NCBI RefSeq assembly: GCF_003668575.1
Contig: NZ_RCVZ01000009.1
Location: forward strand, 1-64,000
DNA length: 64,000 nucleotides
Direction of reading: 5' to 3'
Source of the DNA: Falsibacillus albus
Lineage (GTDB): Bacteria; Bacillota; Bacilli; Bacillales; DSM-25281
Position 1 is the stretch's first letter, and every line of letters begins with the position of its first letter. The notes under the pieces were generated by a model. The model was not told the DNA's origin, did not search any database, and saw only the letters and a list, made by a program, of their open reading frames with translations. Shown here in pieces: positions 25,232 through 32,850 of this stretch. Made by a program: the position numbers and the translations under genes.

Positions 25232-25264
25232 CAGGGCCGCCCCATTCCGATGGCGGCCCTTTCG
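25232..25264 (+). terminator. terminator of yfkM
   Basis: AGGGCCGCC / GGCGGCCCT stem with loop CCATTCCGAT, then TTTCG. Confidence 0.75.
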
Positions 25265-25280
25265 ATTGTAGGGGAGGATA

Positions 25281-25315
25281 GGGTGGCCCTTTGGTGACAG
25301 GCACCAAAGGGCAGG
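25281..25315. repeat. palindromic element, GGTGACAGGCACC family
   Basis: TGGCCCTTTGGTGACAGGCA then CCAAAGGGC, located between yfkM and mapB; a sister copy lies at 25632-25668. Confidence 0.7.
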
Positions 25316-25336
25316 GTTTAGCGTGGGAAAACAAGC

Positions 25337-25458
25337 GATGATGGAGAAACTGCGATTAGTGATGGAATAAACGTGATTAGTGATGGAATAAACCTCAAGA
25401 GTGATGGAAAAAATCGAAAAAGTGACGGAATCTTCTCGAAACATGATGGAATCCACCA
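25337..25458 (+). repeat. non-coding array with GTGATGGAA core, exact 21-bp step
   Basis: GATGGA (one GACGGA) at 25340, 25361, 25382, 25403, 25424 and 25445. Each core is usually followed by an A/T run and eight variable bases. It is the reverse complement of the TCCATCAC core in the array at 63661-64000. Bracketed by two palindromic elements. The 534-bp gap 25214-25747 holds no supported gene. Confidence 0.85.
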
Positions 25459-25631
25459 CCCCAGCCAGAAGCAAAGCCTCTTTATCCGCTCATTCAAACC
25501 TCAATCCACTCATCATCGCTTTTATTTAACAGAGGAGACTTGGAAATGGCGGGCAAATAGCCAGGAAAGCGGGTATCAGGAAAAGGTTTTCCCAAGAAAA
25601 CGCCCTTGGACAAATGGAGGGGGCGGAATTG

Positions 25632-25668
25632 GGTCAGAGTGGCCCCTGGGTGACAGGCACCAAAGGGC
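25632..25668. repeat. palindromic element, GGTGACAGGCACC family
   Basis: GTGGCCCCTGGGTGACAGGC followed by ACCAAAGGGCAC; imperfect arms. Confidence 0.65.
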
Positions 25669-25747
25669 ACGGGTATACTTATAGTGTGATTACATATATT
25701 CAGGATTTACTAGTGAGACGTAGTTCATTGGGAGAGGAAGGATAGCG

Positions 25748-26494
25748 TTGATTATTCTTAAATCGCCGCGGGAAATTGAAAATATGCGCAGATCGGGGGT
25801 GCTGCTGGCGACGATCCATCAGGAAATCGCCAAATTGATCAAACCGGGCATTACCACGATGGAGATTGATCGATTTGTCGAGGGGTTCTTGAAGAAGCAT
25901 GGCGCCACCCCGGAACAGAAGGGATATAAAGGATACGAGTTTGCCACTTGTGCATCGATCAATGATGAAGTCTGCCACGGCTTTCCGCGGAAGACACCAT
26001 TGAATAATGGGGATATTGTGACGATCGATATGGTTGTGAATTTGAATGGAGCTCTGTCGGATTCAGCTTGGAGCTATGCAGTTGGAGACGTGGATTCGAA
26101 GACAGAGCAGCTTCTTAAGGTGACAGAAGAGTCCCTTTATAAAGGCATTGAGCAATCGGTTGAAGGGAACAGGATCGGGGATATCGGCCATGCCATCCAG
26201 ACCTATGTCGAAGGCGAAGGATTTTCGGTCGTTCGCAGATTCATCGGCCATGGGATTGGTTCGACGATTCATGAGAAGCCTGAAGTGCCGCATTTCGGTG
26301 TTGCCGGGAGAGGCTCCAGACTTCGTGAGGGCATGGTTTTTACCATTGAGCCCATGGTCAACATCGGCGACTTTGAAGTAAAAATGGATGACAACGGATG
26401 GACGGCAAGGACTGAGGACGGATCTCTTTCTGCCCAGTTCGAGCATACGATTGCGGTCACGAAGGACGGCCCGGTGATTTTGACGAGATTATAA
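25748..26494 (+). CDS. mapB: type I methionine aminopeptidase (YflG-like)
   Basis: 248 residues, matching the second B. subtilis enzyme (YflG, about 249). All five metal ligands are visible: Asp94 (TIDMVV), Asp105 (SDSAW), His168 (FIGHGIG), Glu201 (FTIEPM) and Glu232 (QFEHT). It removes the initiator Met from new proteins. The start is TTG 25748, preceded by GAGAGGAAGG. It lies near yfkM and yfkK as in the yfl/yfk region. A terminator follows at 26508. Confidence 0.93.
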   Translation: MIILKSPREIENMRRSGVLLATIHQEIAKLIKPGITTMEIDRFVEGFLKKHGATPEQKGYKGYEFATCASINDEVCHGFPRKTPLNNGDIVTIDMVVNLNGALSDSAWSYAVGDVDSKTEQLLKVTEESLYKGIEQSVEGNRIGDIGHAIQTYVEGEGFSVVRRFIGHGIGSTIHEKPEVPHFGVAGRGSRLREGMVFTIEPMVNIGDFEVKMDDNGWTARTEDGSLSAQFEHTIAVTKDGPVILTRL

Positions 26495-26507
26495 ATATAT
26501 CAAGAAG

Positions 26508-26540
26508 GAGCATGCCATCATTTGGCATGCTCTTTTATTT
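26508..26540 (+). terminator. terminator of mapB
   Basis: GAGCATGCCA / TGGCATGCTC followed by TTTTATTT. Confidence 0.85.
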
Positions 26541-26596
26541 GCTCTTTTCTCATACTTTGTTGATTTAGGCGTTAAAATCGAAACAGTTTTTTTATT

Positions 26597-27838
26597 TTAG
26601 GAAGCATCTTTCAAGCTTCTTGCTTTTACCCAAAGAAAAAAGCCATACAGCAACAAAACGGTACCGCCAATCAATAAAATCCTATAAATGGACAAGCGGC
26701 TTGTCATCAGAGCAGATACCCCAGCATAGGAAAGCGGGATGAATCCAATCGAGACCATGGTCGTCAAACTCATGACGCGTCCCATTTTTTCTTGATCAGT
26801 CGTTTCTTGAATCAAGCTTGCAACAGGGATGTTGATGCTCGAAATCGCCATGCCAATCAAAAAAAGTATAATGGCAGCCATCCAAAGAAAAGGTGCTCCG
26901 CTTAAAAAGATCAAACCTGCGCCTTCTGCCATGATAAGGAGGATGACGGTGCGGCCCCTTGCATTTCTCAAATTGATCAACCCCGACAACACCGCACCGC
27001 TTAACATTCCTGCGGCAAATGCACTCTGCAGGAGGCTCAAATGAACGGCTGACCCTCCAAATTTTTCATCAGCCATGACCGGGATGCTTAGCATGAGTGG
27101 ACCGATGAAAAAGAAATTATCGATGATGAACGTCAGCATCAGTGCCAATAACAGTGGACTCCTTCTCACATATTGAAACCCAGTTTTTAAATGGACAAAA
27201 ATCGAAACGTCTTTGCCTGGTTGATCGATGATCCGTCTATCACTGATGTTCAGTGCAAAGAGGCTCCCGGTAATGAGCAAAATGGAAATCGTGATAAAAA
27301 CGCCTTTAAATGAGAGGAGGGATAAGAGGAATGCTCCAATCAATGGTCCGATCAGCGTCGTGATCTGGCTGGTCGTCTGGATCAGCGAATTTGCCCGCGT
27401 CAACTGATGTTTGTGAACGAGAGAAGGGAGGAGCGAATCGCGTGCCGGCCAAAAAAAAGCATCGATGGAGCCAAAGGAAAAGGCGAATACAAACAGCTGC
27501 CAAAATTGAAGTTGCCCGATCGTTAAAAGCAAAAACATCGACAATATCAGCAATCCCCTGACCAAAAGTGAAAAGAAAATGATCCGCGATCTTCGTACAT
27601 AATCCGCTGCCACTCCGCCAAACATCATAAAAATCACGCGAGGCAAAGTTGTCGCCATTAAAATCAATCCAAGCGATTCTGTCATATGCAGCCGTTTCAA
27701 GACATACCATTGTTCACATAACAAATAAATCGAAATCGAGAGCCCTGAGCATATGCTGGCCAGCCAAAGGAAAAGTAACGGTTTATTGTGTTGGACTTGT
27801 CGAATAACGTTTTTAGACAAAATTCCATTGATTTTCAT
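26597..27838 (-). CDS. MFS transporter (EntS/MFS_3 type)
   Basis: 413 residues with about 12 membrane helices. Features of the EntS-type branch are VIFMMFGGVAADYVRRSRIIFF in loop 2-3 and FWPARDSLLPSLVHKHQLTRANSL in the middle. Members export siderophores or drugs. It lies about 2 kb from the orphan N-hydroxylase, but on the other strand and past two genes, so a link is only suggestive. The start follows AAAGGCGG. A repeated operator sits just upstream; no regulator gene is adjacent. Confidence 0.82.
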   Translation of the reverse strand: MKINGILSKNVIRQVQHNKPLLFLWLASICSGLSISIYLLCEQWYVLKRLHMTESLGLILMATTLPRVIFMMFGGVAADYVRRSRIIFFSLLVRGLLILSMFLLLTIGQLQFWQLFVFAFSFGSIDAFFWPARDSLLPSLVHKHQLTRANSLIQTTSQITTLIGPLIGAFLLSLLSFKGVFITISILLITGSLFALNISDRRIIDQPGKDVSIFVHLKTGFQYVRRSPLLLALMLTFIIDNFFFIGPLMLSIPVMADEKFGGSAVHLSLLQSAFAAGMLSGAVLSGLINLRNARGRTVILLIMAEGAGLIFLSGAPFLWMAAIILFLIGMAISSINIPVASLIQETTDQEKMGRVMSLTTMVSIGFIPLSYAGVSALMTSRLSIYRILLIGGTVLLLYGFFLWVKARSLKDAS

Positions 27839-27866
27839 AAAGGATACCGCCTTTCTACTTCAATGA

Positions 27867-27910
27867 CAATCTAATTAGATAAATAACTAATTAGGTGGTT
27901 ATCTAAATAG
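27867..27910 (-). promoter_or_regulatory. double CTAATTAG operator upstream of EntS-like MFS gene
   Basis: CTAATTAG at 27871-27878 and 27887-27894, 16 bp apart, with a related TTATCTAAATAG at 27899. Such paired 8-bp palindromes resemble MarR- or TetR-type sites. Confidence 0.5.
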
Positions 27911-27954
27911 TAAAGGCGATTGGATTAATTTTCAAGTGTGTTTTTTTCATGAAA

Positions 27955-27986
27955 AAAGAAGCCGGTGACTCTTGGCTTCTAGTGAG
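27955..27986 (-). terminator. terminator of yfkK
   Basis: AGAAGCC / GGCTTCT stem; on the minus strand it is followed by TTTTTT. Confidence 0.8.
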
Positions 27987-27990
27987 TTCA

Positions 27991-28227
27991 TTATGCTTTT
28001 TTACGAATGTTCCCCAGTTCCTCTGCGATGGCCTGCATTTCGCTGGGACTGAATGAATCTTTTCGTTTGACCATTGAATAGAGGTCGTGAAGGTCCTCGT
28101 ACATTTCTTCATCGAAATAGCCAGGCTTGATTGCGCCTACATTGACCATTCTTAGTTTTGTCTTTATTTCTTCAACCATGAATTCGATATTTTCGGGTGA
28201 TTTTTGAGAAAGATCCACTTCTTCCAT
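27991..28227 (-). CDS. yfkK: UPF0435/DUF1128 protein YfkK
   Basis: 78 residues, all-helical and acidic: [44 protein letters not shown] in outline (about residues 10-53). Length and sequence fit the UPF0435 family, whose function is unknown. The ribosome binding site GGAAAGG is close to the ATG. Its position between mapB/yfkM and yfkH agrees with the B. subtilis order. Confidence 0.88.
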   Translation of the reverse strand: MEEVDLSQKSPENIEFMVEEIKTKLRMVNVGAIKPGYFDEEMYEDLHDLYSMVKRKDSFSPSEMQAIAEELGNIRKKA

Positions 28228-28311
28228 CCTTTCCTTTTCCGACTAGCTTACATAATATCTTTCCATGATTGCTGCAGATTGTCAAATTGATTAAGTGAGG
28301 TGTATCCGATG

Positions 28312-28336
28312 TTTTAAAAATTGATTTAAAGGTAAA
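28312..28336 (+). promoter_or_regulatory. weak candidate sigma-B promoter of the YtxH-like gene
   Basis: GTTTTA, 13 bases, AGGTAA (one mismatch to GGGWAW). A separate TATAAT at 28405-28410 is a sigma-A alternative. YtxH of B. subtilis is stress-induced. Confidence 0.3.
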
Positions 28337-28500
28337 TTAAAAGAGTAACAAAATTTCATCATAAAAAATATCATCTGAAAATCCCAAAAGAGGACGGCTT
28401 CCCCTATAATGAAAGATAATACGTACATAATTAAATAAGGTTCTCTCTTCAATAGGGAGGGACCCTTAAATACATTTATTGATACAGGAGGCATTTGTTC

Positions 28501-28860
28501 ATGGCGAGTAAATTTTTCAAGGGAGTACTATTAGGGGCTGCAGCAGGTGGATTATTGAGTTTATTGGACAAAGAGACAAGAACGGCCGTCATTTCCTCAA
28601 GCAAACGCAATGGGGAAAAGGCGTGGGAGATGGTGAGCCATCCGCGCGAGCTTGTGGCCAAGTCCAAGGATTTGTACGAAAGATCCACAGCTGCCTTTCA
28701 GCAAGTGAAGGAAGATCTGGAGTATATCAATGAAAAAGTGGAAGAAGTAAAAAAAATCACACCGGAAATCAAATCGATGGTAAAGGATACGAAAGAAACG
28801 TTTGAGCACTCTGCTGAAAAGTATAAGGATGCTTTGGTGGAGGATGAACAGCAAGTATAA
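28501..28860 (+). CDS. YtxH-domain protein
   Basis: 119 residues. An N-terminal glycine-rich hydrophobic segment (MASKFFKGVLLGAAAGGLLSLLD) is followed by a long amphipathic coiled coil (about 30-115), the usual form of YtxH-type general-stress proteins. ATG 28501 follows CAGGAGG at 9 bases. It is 14 bp upstream of the YihY/YfkH gene and probably cotranscribed with it. The function of the family is not established. Confidence 0.8.
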   Translation: MASKFFKGVLLGAAAGGLLSLLDKETRTAVISSSKRNGEKAWEMVSHPRELVAKSKDLYERSTAAFQQVKEDLEYINEKVEEVKKITPEIKSMVKDTKETFEHSAEKYKDALVEDEQQV

Positions 28861-28874
28861 GATGAGGTGAGGGA

Positions 28875-29711
28875 ATGAGAGAGAAAAAGATTAGTAAATC
28901 GTTCATAAAGAATTTAGCATCAAGCATCCAATACGATGATGCTGTCGGACTGGCAGCGGAATTGTCCTATTTCTTCTTGCTTTCGATGTTTCCTTTGCTG
29001 ATCTTTTTAGTGACGTTATTACCTTACCTGCCTTTTACAGAAGAAGATGTCCTGAATGTCATCCGGGATTTTGCACCGGGACAGACGATGGACTTGATCC
29101 AAACCAATTTGAAGGAAATCATGAGCAACCGGAGCAACGGCTTGCTTTCATTCGGGATCATCGCGACGATCTGGTCGGCGTCCAACGGGATGAATGCAAT
29201 CGTCAAAGCGTTGAACCGCGCCTATCGCATCGATGAAACAAGGTCCTTCCTTGTGACGAGGGGCATGTCGATCTTCTTGACGTTCGGGATGATCTTCGTA
29301 TTCATGGTTGCATTGCTGCTGCCGGTATTCGGCAAGCAGATCGGGATGTATCTATTCTCTAAATTCGGTTTTTCCGAGTTGTTTTTACAGCTTTGGAATG
29401 CATTAAGATGGATTGTCAGCGCCATTATCTTATTTCTGATCTTTGTGGGCATCTACTACTTTGCCCCGAGTAAAAAAATTAGCTGCGTCACGGCCTTTCC
29501 TGGGGCGATCGTAGCCACCATCGGATGGGTCATTGCTTCTTTTGCCTTTTCCTTCTATGTCAGCAGTTTCGGAAATTACTCCTCGACCTATGGAAGCATC
29601 GGGGGGATCATCGTCCTGATGCTCTGGCTCTTCATCTCAGGCTTCATCATCATCCTCGGCGGCGAGGTCAATGCCCTGCTCAATGTGGATGACGAAGAAT
29701 GCAAAAGCTGA
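28875..29711 (+). CDS. yfkH: YihY/BrkB-family membrane protein YfkH
   Basis: 278 residues, six membrane helices, with the family blocks AAELSYFFLLSMFPLLIFLVTLLPYL in outline near the start, WSASNGMNAIVKALNRAY in the middle and YGSIGGIIVLMLWLFISGFIIILGGEVNA at the end. Once called ribonuclease BN by mistake, the family is now regarded as membrane proteins of unknown role. Start ATG 28875 has GAGGTGAGG upstream. It matches yfkH in the collinear B. subtilis region. Confidence 0.9.
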   Translation: MREKKISKSFIKNLASSIQYDDAVGLAAELSYFFLLSMFPLLIFLVTLLPYLPFTEEDVLNVIRDFAPGQTMDLIQTNLKEIMSNRSNGLLSFGIIATIWSASNGMNAIVKALNRAYRIDETRSFLVTRGMSIFLTFGMIFVFMVALLLPVFGKQIGMYLFSKFGFSELFLQLWNALRWIVSAIILFLIFVGIYYFAPSKKISCVTAFPGAIVATIGWVIASFAFSFYVSSFGNYSSTYGSIGGIIVLMLWLFISGFIIILGGEVNALLNVDDEECKS

Positions 29712-29756
29712 TTACCGCTAATTACCTGAGCGACAGACAACTGAAACGTACACACT

Positions 29757-29790
29757 AAAAAGAGGATGCACATCACGCATCCTCTTTAAA
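29757..29790 (+). terminator. terminator of the ytxH-yfkH unit
   Basis: AAAGAGGATGC / GCATCCTCTTT with loop ACATCAC. Confidence 0.8.
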
Positions 29791-29821
29791 ATTGTCTTTT
29801 ATTCGAAGGGAGAGACCCATC

Positions 29822-29926
29822 ATGACCAAAAAAACCAAAAAAGACGGCGGAACTAAGCAAAACAAAAACCAAAAACCTAAAGGGAAAACATCCGGATCCG
29901 CTAACGGCCAAAACGGATACCATTAG
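29822..29926 (+). CDS. 34-residue basic glycine/asparagine-rich protein
   Basis: Reads MTKKTKKDGGTKQNKNQKPK then GKTSGSANGQNGYH. ATG 29822 has AAGGGAG 9 bases upstream. High Lys, Asn, Gly and Gln with no hydrophobic residues recalls the small spore-specific proteins of bacilli (SspN-like type), but no family can be assigned. It falls in the 410-bp gap between yfkH and the metal ATPase and would be missed by a length cut-off. Confidence 0.55.
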   Translation: MTKKTKKDGGTKQNKNQKPKGKTSGSANGQNGYH

Positions 29927-30076
29927 AAAAGCATAGGCAGCTTGACCAGAGGCAATGAGAAGGGAAAATTGCAGTTCGAATTTTCCTTGGCCTTCCTTTG
30001 GACCGAAGCGCAGCGTGGAAAGAAGATGGCAGGCTTCCATTATGTGTGGAATTTCTCCATCACATGGACAAAAATA

Positions 30077-30118
30077 GGGTATGCCCCTTGGTGCCTGTCA
30101 CCAAAGGGGCATACCCTG
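30077..30118. terminator. bidirectional palindromic terminator (GGTGCCTGTCACC family)
   Basis: GGGTATGCCCCTTGGTGCCT then GTCACCAAAGGGGCATACCC, a near-perfect 19-bp-arm palindrome at the 3' end of the ATPase gene. Confidence 0.8.
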
Positions 30119-30121
30119 ATT

Positions 30122-32041
30122 TTATTTCAAGAGCCTCAGACTGTTGAGGATGACGAGGATGGTGCTGCCTTCGTGGCCGATGACGCCGTAGGGCAGATCC
30201 AAGAATTGCAGGAAGTTCGATGCGATCAAGAGCATGATGACGGATATCGAGAAGATGACGTTTTGCTTGATGATCCGATTCATCCGCTTGGAGATTTGAA
30301 TCGCTTCGGAAATCCGTGATAAATCATTTTTCATGAGAACGACATCGGCGGTTTCTAGGGCGACGTCCGTTCCTTCTCCCATCGCAATGCCGACATTGGC
30401 AGTTGCGAGCGCCGGGGCGTCATTGATGCCGTCGCCGACCATGGCAACATTATTGAACTGTTCTTTCAGCTTTTTCAATTCTGACACCTTCATGTCAGGC
30501 AGGCATTCGGCGATGTATTGATTGACATAGGCTTCTTCGGCGATGGCCTTGGCCGTCTTTTCGCTGTCTCCGGTAAGCATGATCGTATAGAGTCCTTGGT
30601 CGCGCAGGAGCTTGATGGCATCGACGGTAATATCCCGCACCGTATCCTTCAGCGCAAGGATAGCAGCGATTCCGTTTGGGTCTTGGACAAAGACGATCGT
30701 TTTTCCTTCTGCTGCAAGCTTGCTTCCCGCATCATTAGCAAAACTACGCGCGTTTTCAGCACCGACGAAATCCGCTTTGCCGATTTTCCAGTCTTCACCG
30801 TGCAATGCGGCTTTGACCCCCCAGCCCGACACATCTTCCAAGGAATCAGGCTGAAGGAGCGGATTCGTGCGATCCCGCTTTTTTACATACTGGACGATCG
30901 CCTGGGCCAATGGGTGATGCGAGTAATTTTCAATCGACGCGACCTTATGAAGGACCTCATTCTCATCCACGTCGGGACGGACGATCACATCGGTCACTTC
31001 CGGCTTTCCTTTTGTCAGCGTCCCGGTTTTATCGAATGCAATTGCCTTCAGATTGCTCAAGTTTTCTAAATGGACGCCGCCTTTAAAAAGGATTCCATGC
31101 TTCGCGCCGTTGGAGATGGCGGACAGTGTCGCCGGCATGATCGAGGCAACGAGTGCACAAGGCGAGGCGACCACGAGCAGGATCATGGCACGGTAAAAGG
31201 TTTCTTTCCACGTCCAGTCCAACAACAAGTGGGGGACGAACATCATCAGCAGAACGACGATCAGGACGACCTTCACGTACGTTCCTTCAAAGCGCTCAAT
31301 GAACAGTTGTGATGGCGACTTTTCGCTTTGCGCCGATTGGACAAGTTTGATGATTTTTTGGAAAAGCGTATCGCTGTTCGGCTTGGTGATCTCAATCGTG
31401 ACAGTCCCAGTGATATTGACTGTCCCGGCGAAGACTTCCCCGTCCTGTTCTTTTGTAATCGGGATCGATTCGCCTGTAATGGCCGCTTCATCAATCGTCG
31501 TCTGGCCTTTGACGATCTGGCCGTCGGAAGGAATGCGCTCACCCGGCTTTACTAAGATTTGGTCACCGATGTTCAGCTCGGAGACGTGCACCCTCTTTTC
31601 ATCACTGTCTACGAGGAGAGTGGCTTCCTCGGGCTGTAGATCCATCAATGACGAGATTTCCTTCTGGCTTTTGTTCATCGTATACGTTTCAAGGGCGCCG
31701 CTGACGGCAAAAATGAAGATCAAAATGGCGCCTTCCGTCCAGTAGCCGATGATCGCCGAGCCGATCGCGGCGAAAATCATCAGCATTTCCACATTCAGTT
31801 CCTTGTTTTCAATCGTCTCTTCAATGCCTTCCTTTGCTTTCGCAAACCCGCCGATCAAAAAGGCGAGCAGGAAGAAAGCGACAGAAGTTCCGCTTGCCTC
31901 ATTTTTCTGCAGCAGCCACCCCGTTAGGATGAATACACCGCTCATCAAAGCGGCGATCAACTCGGCATGCGGTTTGATTTTATCCAAAAAAGATTCCTTT
32001 TTCACCTTGGGAATTGCTATTCTTTTAGCCTCAGTACTCAT
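30122..32041 (-). CDS. pfeT: P1B-type metal-transporting ATPase (PfeT/ZosA-like)
   Basis: 639 residues, like B. subtilis PfeT (formerly ZosA, 637). It lacks an N-terminal metal-binding HMA domain. Motifs: actuator TGES, membrane SPC (VASPCALVAS, P1B-4-type rather than CPC), phosphorylation site DKTGTLTKG, HHPLAQ in the nucleotide domain, and MVGDGINDAPAL. P1B-4 pumps export ferrous iron and related metals. ATG 32041 has AAAAGGAGGG upstream. The leader contains a perfect hairpin and an AT-rich stretch (32067-32084) faintly like a PerR/Fur box. Zinc or cobalt cannot be excluded. Confidence 0.85.
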   Translation of the reverse strand: MSTEAKRIAIPKVKKESFLDKIKPHAELIAALMSGVFILTGWLLQKNEASGTSVAFFLLAFLIGGFAKAKEGIEETIENKELNVEMLMIFAAIGSAIIGYWTEGAILIFIFAVSGALETYTMNKSQKEISSLMDLQPEEATLLVDSDEKRVHVSELNIGDQILVKPGERIPSDGQIVKGQTTIDEAAITGESIPITKEQDGEVFAGTVNITGTVTIEITKPNSDTLFQKIIKLVQSAQSEKSPSQLFIERFEGTYVKVVLIVVLLMMFVPHLLLDWTWKETFYRAMILLVVASPCALVASIMPATLSAISNGAKHGILFKGGVHLENLSNLKAIAFDKTGTLTKGKPEVTDVIVRPDVDENEVLHKVASIENYSHHPLAQAIVQYVKKRDRTNPLLQPDSLEDVSGWGVKAALHGEDWKIGKADFVGAENARSFANDAGSKLAAEGKTIVFVQDPNGIAAILALKDTVRDITVDAIKLLRDQGLYTIMLTGDSEKTAKAIAEEAYVNQYIAECLPDMKVSELKKLKEQFNNVAMVGDGINDAPALATANVGIAMGEGTDVALETADVVLMKNDLSRISEAIQISKRMNRIIKQNVIFSISVIMLLIASNFLQFLDLPYGVIGHEGSTILVILNSLRLLK

Positions 32042-32104
32042 AAAGAACCCTCCTTTTAATGAGAAGAATAATCACTTTCATTACCCTTAAAAATGACGAA
32101 AGCT

Positions 32105-32127
32105 GTCATCCTATAGATGACAGCAAT
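32105..32127 (-). other. perfect hairpin in the metal-ATPase leader
   Basis: GCTGTCATC, 5 bases, GATGACAGC. On the minus strand it lies about 65 bases before the start codon and is followed by a moderately T-rich stretch (TTTCGTCATTTTT). Confidence 0.6.
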
Positions 32128-32302
32128 TTCTTATAGTGGAGCAGAAGCGGAGTCAAGCCGCTTCAAATCCGTTATAAACTTTTGTCGGCAGTTATGTTAG
32201 ACATATACTACCATATAATGTATGGGAAGAAAAGAAATATGTTCCGGTGACTTTTTGCATTATAATAAATGCAAGTTAAAAACGAATGCTAGGTGAAGCA
32301 AA

Positions 32303-32695
32303 ATGAACAATGAAAACAAAGAGCATACAGTCGATTCAAAGTATATCCAGCAGCATCTGGCCAATGAGCGAACATATCTCGCTTGGATCAGGACGGCCAT
32401 TGCCACGATCGGCGTAGGGTTTCTGATCACGAATCTGCATTTCTCCTTGAGCGAAGATTTCAGTGAAATGGGCGACATCTTGGCAAATGTGATCGGCGCA
32501 TTGTCCATCGTCTTCGGGCTGGCGACCATCCTATTTTCGACGGTCAGCTATTTTACGAAATTGAAGAAAATCAATGAGCAGACATTCAGGGCATCAAGAG
32601 GGCCGATTTGGATTTTGTCGACCATTTTGATTGTCATAATTTTTATTTTTGCCTTTTATTTGTTTTATATTACGACACCATTTACTGTGCGCTAA
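32303..32695 (+). CDS. DUF202 membrane protein
   Basis: 130 residues. The DUF202 signature LANERTYLAWIRTAIATIGVG is at residues 19-39, followed by two more membrane segments (about 60-85 and 103-125). The family (YidH-like) has no proven function. ATG 32303 is preceded by AGGTGAAG. It is monocistronic; a GCGC-type array and a bidirectional terminator follow. Confidence 0.88.
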   Translation: MNNENKEHTVDSKYIQQHLANERTYLAWIRTAIATIGVGFLITNLHFSLSEDFSEMGDILANVIGALSIVFGLATILFSTVSYFTKLKKINEQTFRASRGPIWILSTILIVIIFIFAFYLFYITTPFTVR

Positions 32696-32715
32696 TGCGA
32701 GGGGGATTTGAATCT

Positions 32716-32785
32716 GTGCGCGGTTCTCGGAACTGCTTATTGCGCGTAAGTTCAGTTTTTTGCGCCTAGCTCTGTTTTTTTGCGT
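32716..32785. repeat. short GCGCAAAAA-type array, inverted
   Basis: TGCGCGGTTC, TTGCGCGTAAG, TTTTTTGCGCC and TTTTTTTGCG follow one another about 20-24 bp apart, the reverse complement of the cores at 3093 and 41165. Confidence 0.65.
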
Positions 32786-32815
32786 GAAATCTGGTTTCAT
32801 CCCCATAAACATGAA

Positions 32816-32850
32816 ACAAGGGAACTCCAATTGACGGAGTTCCCTTGTTA
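32816..32850. terminator. bidirectional terminator
   Basis: AAGGGAACTCC, AATTGAC, GGAGTTCCCTT at the 3' end of the yfkF-like gene. Confidence 0.8.

Noticed and set aside
25373-25684. 103-codon frame with a 7-residue repeat (SDGIN-like)
   Set aside because: It is the 21-bp intergenic array read in frame; there is no ribosome binding site, and the second half crosses a palindromic element.
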